From Candidatus Saganbacteria bacterium (GTDB taxonomy: Bacteria > Margulisbacteria > WOR-1 > O2-12-FULL-45-9 > XYB2-FULL-48-7), in assembly GCA_016939335.1 (NCBI GenBank), contig JAFGHC010000040.1, forward strand, positions 1-45,471: a DNA stretch of 45,471 bases, written 5' to 3'. Numbering within the stretch: position 1 is the stretch's first letter; every line of letters begins with the position of its first letter. The notes beneath the pieces are model-generated. The model was not told the origin of the DNA and made no database searches. It saw nothing but the letters and a program-made list of their open reading frames with translations. Positions 42,955-45,471 of this stretch are shown piece by piece. Both the position numbers and the translations under genes were made by a program.

Positions 42955-43656
42955 CTAACCGGCCCGCCACCTGACCCCCAAACCCTCACGGAACCCGGCG
43001 ACTAACGCTTCCTTGAGCTCGTCAAAGCCGACCGGCCGGCCGAGCAATTCTTCCAGGCTGACGGCGTCGTGCCCGGCGTGCGGTTTTTTCAGCAGAGAAA
43101 AGGCTTCGGCTGACGGCGGGCGGACAAAGAGCGAGCCTTGCTGCAGCAGCGACCGGCGCCCTCTTTTTTGCGCGCTGCCGACGATTTTCTTGCCGCCGGC
43201 CACTACCTCGTATTCGGCAGGATAAGAAAAACATAATGACGAATGACGAATGACGAATGACGAATTAAGGATTTCCGCATTGATTCCGAAATTATTTAAG
43301 GCGCAAACTATCGCTTCAGAGATTTTTTTGTACGAAGGGACCAAGCCGGCCGGCAAAAGCGGATCGTCTTTGCCGATGACCAGCGAGTAGGTCACTTCCG
43401 CCTCGTTGTGAAAAACAATGCCGCCGCCGGTTGGCCGCCCGACCACGTCGTAACCGAGCTGTTGCGCCCGAGCCAAGTCAATTTCCTCGTATATTTTCTG
43501 GGAATAGCCCAGAGAAATGCACTTGGGCTGCCAGGAATAGATGCGGAGCGCCGGCGGGACAAGGCCTTTTTCATGGTCGCGAAAAAGCCGGAGGTCGAGT
43601 TCCATGTTGGCCGCGCCGGGCAGAGGGGACGAAACGATCAGCCGCCAGTCAGACAT
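42955..43656 (-). CDS. lipoate--protein ligase / lipoyl transferase (BPL_LplA_LipB family)
   Basis: The 233-residue protein has NMELDLRLF at the start, VVGRPTGGGIVFH (the glycine-rich lipoyl-AMP loop) and the catalytic lysine in GGKKIVGSAQKR. The LipM/LplA shape is short, without the accessory domain. It likely loads octanoyl or lipoyl groups onto the glycine-cleavage H protein, consistent with gcvPB just upstream on the same strand (3-base gap). Residues about 125-135 (LNSSFVIRHSS) form an insert encoded by a heptamer array, next to the ligase core. Confidence 0.9.
   Translation of the reverse strand: MSDWRLIVSSPLPGAANMELDLRLFRDHEKGLVPPALRIYSWQPKCISLGYSQKIYEEIDLARAQQLGYDVVGRPTGGGIVFHNEAEVTYSLVIGKDDPLLPAGLVPSYKKISEAIVCALNNFGINAEILNSSFVIRHSSLCFSYPAEYEVVAGGKKIVGSAQKRGRRSLLQQGSLFVRPPSAEAFSLLKKPHAGHDAVSLEELLGRPVGFDELKEALVAGFREGLGVRWRAG
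43236..43263 (-). repeat. heptamer array, unit ATGACGA x4, inside the lipoate ligase gene
   Basis: Four perfect copies of ATGACGA encode NSSFVIRHSS. In this array the reverse complement reads TCGTCAT. Confidence 0.95.
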
Positions 43657-43659
43657 GAT

Positions 43660-45129
43660 CTATAGATTATAACGGAGATCGGGCGAGCGCGCCGCCTTCG
43701 TTTCGTCCAGCCGGCGGACCGGCGTGCCGTGAGGGGCCGACCTCACCAGTTCCGGATCGGTCTCGCATTCTCCGGCGATCTTGATCAGCGCGTCGCAAAA
43801 CGCGTCAAGCGTCGCCCTCGCTTCGCTCTCTGTCGGCTCGATCATCAGCGCTTCCTCGACGATCAGCGGGAAATAGATCGTCGGCGGATGGAAACCGTAG
43901 TCGATCAGCCGTTTGGCGATGTCGAGCGCCCGGATCCCGCACTTTTCTTTCTGCCATTTGGCCGAGAGGACGAACTCGTGCTGGCAGGGCCGGTCATAAG
44001 GCAGATAATAATGGTTTTTCAGCTTGTCCATCATATAGTTGGCGTTCTCGACCGCCCGGGCCGAGACTTTCTTCAAACCATCGGCGCCCAGCGACAAGAC
44101 GTAAGCGTAAGCTTTGACGATCACGTTGATATTGCCATGAAAGGAGTGCACTCTTCCGATCGAGTGCGGGTAATTGGCGCTTTGCAGTTTGTAACTGGCC
44201 CCTTTCTTGACGACCCGGGGGACCGGCAAGAACGGCTCGAGCGGTTTCGTCACGCCGACCGGCCCCGCGCCAGGGCCGCCGCCGCCGTGAGGGGTGGAAA
44301 AGGTCTTGTGCAGATTAAAATGCGCCACATCAAAGCCAAGGTCGGCCGGCCGGCAGATCCCCATGATCGCGTTGGCATTTGCCCCGTCATAGTAAAGCAG
44401 CGCGCCCGCTTGATGGACGATCTCAGCCACTTCCAGAATATGTTCATCAAACAGGCCAAGCGTATTGGGATTGGTCAGCATCAGTCCGGCGGTGTCGCCG
44501 CCGGCCGCCTGTTTCAGCGCGTTGAGATCGATATTGCCGCGCCCGTTCGACTTGATGACCACCGGCTCAAACCCGCAGAGCGCCGCCGAGGCCGGGTTCG
44601 TACCGTGCGACGAGTCCGGTATAATAATTTTATTCCTTGTTTTTGATTTTTGATTTTTGATTTTTGATTTTTCATTATGGTAAGCCTTGATCATCATCAG
44701 CGCCGTCAGTTCGCCGTGCGCGCCGGCCGCCGGCTGGAGCGTGAAAGCTTCGTAACCGAAGATGGCGCACAAATACCGCTCGAAATTGTAGAGCAGTTCC
44801 AGTGTCCCCTGCGCTGCCGGGCCGTCCTGCAGCGGATGCAATTCGGTAAAGCCGGGCAGTTTCGCGGCTTCCTCATTCACTTTCGGGTTATATTTCATCG
44901 TGCAGGAGCCGAGGGGATAAAATTGTGTATCGACGGAAAAATTCTTTTGCGACAGGCGGGTAAAGTGGCGGACGACGTCGAGCTCGGACACTTCCGGCAG
45001 GTCCAATTCTTCGCGCAGTAACTCTGCGGGGATCAGTTTCTTAATGTCTTCGGCAGGAGTATCCAGCTCAGGCAGAGAATAACCTTTTCGTCCGGCAACA
45101 CTCATTTCAAAGATAAGTTTGTCTTCCAT
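43660..45129 (-). CDS. gcvPB: glycine dehydrogenase (decarboxylating) subunit 2
   Basis: The 489-residue C-terminal half of the two-part P-protein decarboxylates glycine and passes the aminomethyl group to lipoyl-H protein. It has [26 protein letters not shown] and the PLP lysine in [14 protein letters not shown]. Residues 154-164 ([11 protein letters not shown]) are an insert from a heptamer array, between KAYHNE and the PDSSHGTN motif. No gcvPA, gcvT or gcvH is in the window. A -10 box lies exactly 6 bases before the ATG, suggesting leaderless translation. Confidence 0.96.
   Translation of the reverse strand: MEDKLIFEMSVAGRKGYSLPELDTPAEDIKKLIPAELLREELDLPEVSELDVVRHFTRLSQKNFSVDTQFYPLGSCTMKYNPKVNEEAAKLPGFTELHPLQDGPAAQGTLELLYNFERYLCAIFGYEAFTLQPAAGAHGELTALMMIKAYHNEKSKIKNQKSKTRNKIIIPDSSHGTNPASAALCGFEPVVIKSNGRGNIDLNALKQAAGGDTAGLMLTNPNTLGLFDEHILEVAEIVHQAGALLYYDGANANAIMGICRPADLGFDVAHFNLHKTFSTPHGGGGPGAGPVGVTKPLEPFLPVPRVVKKGASYKLQSANYPHSIGRVHSFHGNINVIVKAYAYVLSLGADGLKKVSARAVENANYMMDKLKNHYYLPYDRPCQHEFVLSAKWQKEKCGIRALDIAKRLIDYGFHPPTIYFPLIVEEALMIEPTESEARATLDAFCDALIKIAGECETDPELVRSAPHGTPVRRLDETKAARSPDLRYNL
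44640..44674 (-). repeat. heptamer array, unit TTTTTGA x4 plus TTTTTCA, inside gcvPB
   Basis: Four perfect TTTTTGA units and one variant encode the [10 protein letters not shown] insert. Confidence 0.95.
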
Positions 45130-45135
45130 TACTCA

Positions 45136-45165
45136 AATATATCCCAATCCATGGTTACAAGTCAA
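45136..45165 (-). promoter_or_regulatory. predicted gcvPB promoter (leaderless)
   Basis: TTGACT (45165-45160), 18-base spacer, TATATT (45141-45136), then 6 bases to ATG 45129. No Shine-Dalgarno. Transcription would begin at the start codon. Confidence 0.6.
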
Positions 45166-45179
45166 TTCCAGAATAAAAA

Positions 45180-45212
45180 GACAGGAACCAGACTAATCGC
45201 CCGGTTCCTGTC
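45180..45212 (-). terminator. rho-independent terminator of the right-edge gene
   Basis: GACAGGAACC (45180-45189) pairs perfectly with GGTTCCTGTC (45203-45212) across a 13-base loop. On the minus strand the stem is followed by TTTTTATT. It ends the transcript of the truncated gene at 45239 and insulates gcvPB. Confidence 0.85.
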
Positions 45213-45238
45213 CAATTAAAGCTTCTATTCTCGTGGAC

Positions 45239-45382
45239 TTACTTCTTAAGAACCTCTACCTTTACTGACGCTTTCGCCCCATTTTCATCTGACCAATTAA
45301 CATTGTAAACTCCCAGTGCCGGAAAACTTACACTCCACGTCACAGTTATACCTTTCGAATCTGTAAGGGAGTATTTTCCTAC
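45239..45382 (-). pseudogene. C-terminal fragment of a secreted or Ig-like protein, frame broken
   Basis: The 47 residues (start VGKYSLTDSKG, end GAKASVKVEVLKK) have the alternating pattern of a beta-sandwich domain; VYNVNWSDENG is a typical terminal strand. The frame is closed by a TAG at 45383-45385, directly upstream, and no other minus frame continues. A proper terminator follows, so the end is real and the 5' part is missing or displaced. It is AT-richer than its neighbours. Confidence 0.55.
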
Positions 45383-45428
45383 CTAGGAAAGATAAGGCAC
45401 ATGGTCTACACCCTGTAACTCAGTTAGA

Positions 45429-45471
45429 ATGTATTTCGACCAAGAAATTCAACCTACTGAGGAGGTGGAGA
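45429..45471 (+). CDS. possible start of a gene running off the right edge
   Basis: ATG 45429 opens a frame (MYFDQEIQPTEEVE) that is still open at the last base. There is no convincing Shine-Dalgarno. It starts about 45 bases from the point where the minus-strand fragment is broken, so it could be the first codons of an inserted element's gene. It is also possible that this is chance. Confidence 0.25.
   Translation, partial: MYFDQEIQPTEEVE

Overview
The window reads as a chromosomal segment (GC roughly 58-60% by eye) of an uncultured diderm bacterium. Two predicted outer-membrane beta-barrel proteins, an LptC/OstA-type LPS-transport protein and a full peptidoglycan route point to an outer membrane. 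Three family-57 glycosidases with DUF4912, a P-protein subunit of glycine cleavage, a two-domain ThyX-like protein and a ferredoxin-thioredoxin-reductase-like protein suggest an anaerobic candidate phylum. A Margulisbacteria/WOR-1 (Saganbacteria) or Omnitrophota-like lineage is my guess; it is not proven by the sequence. Almost everything is on the minus strand, so transcription mostly runs from high to low coordinates.

Layout. (1) 1-1996: a short coiled-coil gene and an AbiEi/AbiEii type IV toxin-antitoxin pair placed exactly at the 3' end of argS. The toxin's last residues copy the ArgS C-terminus. (2) 1997-13734: one tightly packed 13-gene operon, mraY-murD-ftsW-murG-murC-murB, two transketolase halves, a dCMP deaminase, pheA, two small membrane proteins and argS. 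(3) 13788-16050: a perfect terminator palindrome, two outer-membrane-like proteins, a membrane channel-like protein, secG and tRNA-Ala(CGC). (4) 16096-19610: pgk and gap, divergent from an LptC/OstA gene. (5) 19607-25898: rodA, trpE, a polyprenyl diphosphate synthase, hisF, an alkyltransferase, a PHP phosphoesterase and yebC. (6) 25944-38149: an alpha-glucan cluster with glycogen synthase, a nucleotidyltransferase/phosphohexomutase-like protein, a GH57 branching enzyme, DUF4912, a free-standing CBM48, GalT, two more GH57 enzymes and an unlisted 40-residue membrane peptide. (7) 38151-40438: thyX and two thioredoxins. (8) 40641-45129: a secreted coiled-coil protein, an SrkA-like kinase, a glutaredoxin plus FTR-rubredoxin pair, a lipoate ligase and gcvPB. 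(9) 45130-45471: a terminator, the broken 3' end of a secreted protein and possibly the start of an inserted element.

Three genome-scale patterns stand out beyond the genes. Short arrays of seven-base tandem repeats, each with a different unit, recur at a dozen sites, and seven of them lie in frame inside housekeeping genes. Several transcription units have a -10 box exactly 6 bases before a GTG or ATG codon, which predicts leaderless mRNAs. A REP-like palindrome family (CCCCACACTnnAGTGTGGGG) flanks operons at three places. The most striking single locus is the AbiE cassette at the argS tail.
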